Shown here in pieces: positions 63,038 to 64,000 of a stretch of 64,000 nt of DNA. Within the stretch, counting starts at the first letter, position 1. Each line of letters starts with the position of its first letter. A model generated the notes under the pieces. It was not told the origin of the DNA. It searched no databases and was given only the letters and a program-made list of their open reading frames with translations. The position numbers were made by a program, and so were the translations under genes. Source of the stretch: Acanthacorydalis orientalis (taxonomy: Eukaryota > Arthropoda > Insecta > Megaloptera > Corydalidae); assembly GCA_034766995.1 (NCBI GenBank), contig CM068323.1:27039990-27103989 (forward strand), given 5' to 3'.

Positions 63038-64000
63038 CTCTCTCAGAGCTTTTCATCAATAATAATTGAATTTAATCCGAATCTCTAAATTAATTATCCA
63101 AGTTTTTGTTATGTACACGTATTAAATTAATAATTTCGTCGAGTCCGTAGTTTAGTTTTGATTTAGGACTGGTTCGTACATACAGCCTAATAAAATAATT
63201 CATATATGCGTTTATCCCTAAAACATATTTTTTTGACTGAATTACCGTTTCAGAAGGATTTAAAACTGTTTATATACAGATGCATTTTTCAAAACTAAAC
63301 AGATTTTTCCTAACGACACATTAGACGTCTCTCCCAATAAAAAAAAAATTCTTCTTCGTCCTTAAAGGATAAGCGAGTTGAAACGTTCCCTTTAAATTTA
63401 TCTTCCTCATCAAATATCCGTCCTTTCAACACTTTTTTTTTCAAATTAAACAGTGATCAATTACTAAGAGTTAAATCGTTCATATACCACTAGATCCAGT
63501 CATAATAATTCACTTGTCCTTAATAAATTCAATAGATCTATTTTGATTTAGTGGTATAGTAAGCGTTGTTAACCCCATTGAGACTCGATTGCAAATTTTA
63601 ATGAAATAATACGAGCACGGCCCACTGTTTTTAACAATTATCTAACGAGAACAAAGCACACCTAAAGTTATACTTAATATAATTACTTAACATCCAGTGG
63701 ACAGATTAACAAAAAAAAATGACTACTGAAAACAGCGGCCGCCTATTAAATCATGTACAAGGAAAGTTCTGAACAATGAATTGCTATCGCAATTTAGAAA
63801 AATTACACGGCGGACTTTTTTCCGGATAGGCTTTCTCGAAAGTTAGTTATATCCATAATCCGGACGACTTATAAATCACGGAAAAGGGATACGGCGTTCC
63901 ACGTTGGAACGCGCGACACTGACCTAGAAAATCGGACACAAAAGGAATTTATTTCTGAAGTGTTTGCGTTTGTCCGTCTCTCTTCCTCGCTGCGTACTCA
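62890..64000. other. Right end of window, nothing recognised
   Basis: AT-rich DNA with a (TA)n tract at about 62999-63036 and an imperfect inverted pair (ATACCACTAGATC near 63484, GATTTAGTGGTAT near 63545). No exon is supported. Confidence 0.5.

Overview
The window is nuclear DNA from an animal, almost certainly an insect. Genes are split by short GT-AG introns (about 50 to 700 bases), AT content is very high outside exons, exons are CpG-rich, and (TA)n microsatellites are everywhere. Four genes are identified from conserved protein motifs: TMEM198, the ER nucleotide-sugar transporter SLC35B1, a Dredd/caspase-8-type initiator caspase, and a PR72/B''-type regulatory subunit of protein phosphatase 2A (PPP2R3). 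I cannot fix the species or order.

Layout. 1-2000: an inverted-repeat (foldback) structure with GC-rich palindromic tandem repeats, then anonymous DNA. About 2815-19595: a large head-to-tail duplication. Copy A (about 2815-14000) and copy B (about 14025-19595) share a head and a tail, but copy A has about 6.4 kb of extremely AT-rich DNA in the middle that copy B lacks. Both copies carry the same small minus-strand exons of a gene I do not recognise. 19610-20045: a (TG)n-based minisatellite. 20940-25045: candidate minus-strand exons, including two similar signal-peptide-like first exons. 25211-26646: TMEM198 (-). 28197-29329: SLC35B1 (-). 30808-33508: Dredd-like caspase (+). 35915-36247: two-exon coiled-coil-like gene (+). 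38354-47158, possibly extended by a first exon at 59418-59672: PPP2R3 (-). 47160-64000: mostly intron or intergenic DNA with candidate exons, foldback repeats and a 1.7 kb inverted-repeat structure.

The four recognised genes do not form a pathway. SLC35B1 serves the ER lumen, TMEM198 is a membrane scaffold, the caspase belongs to the IMD immune/cell-death branch, and PPP2R3 targets a phosphatase. A short repeat family is scattered in at least 17 copies through the right two thirds, including introns of the caspase and PPP2R3 genes, and is absent from the AT-rich left third. No tRNA, rRNA, CRISPR or transposon-protein gene was found.
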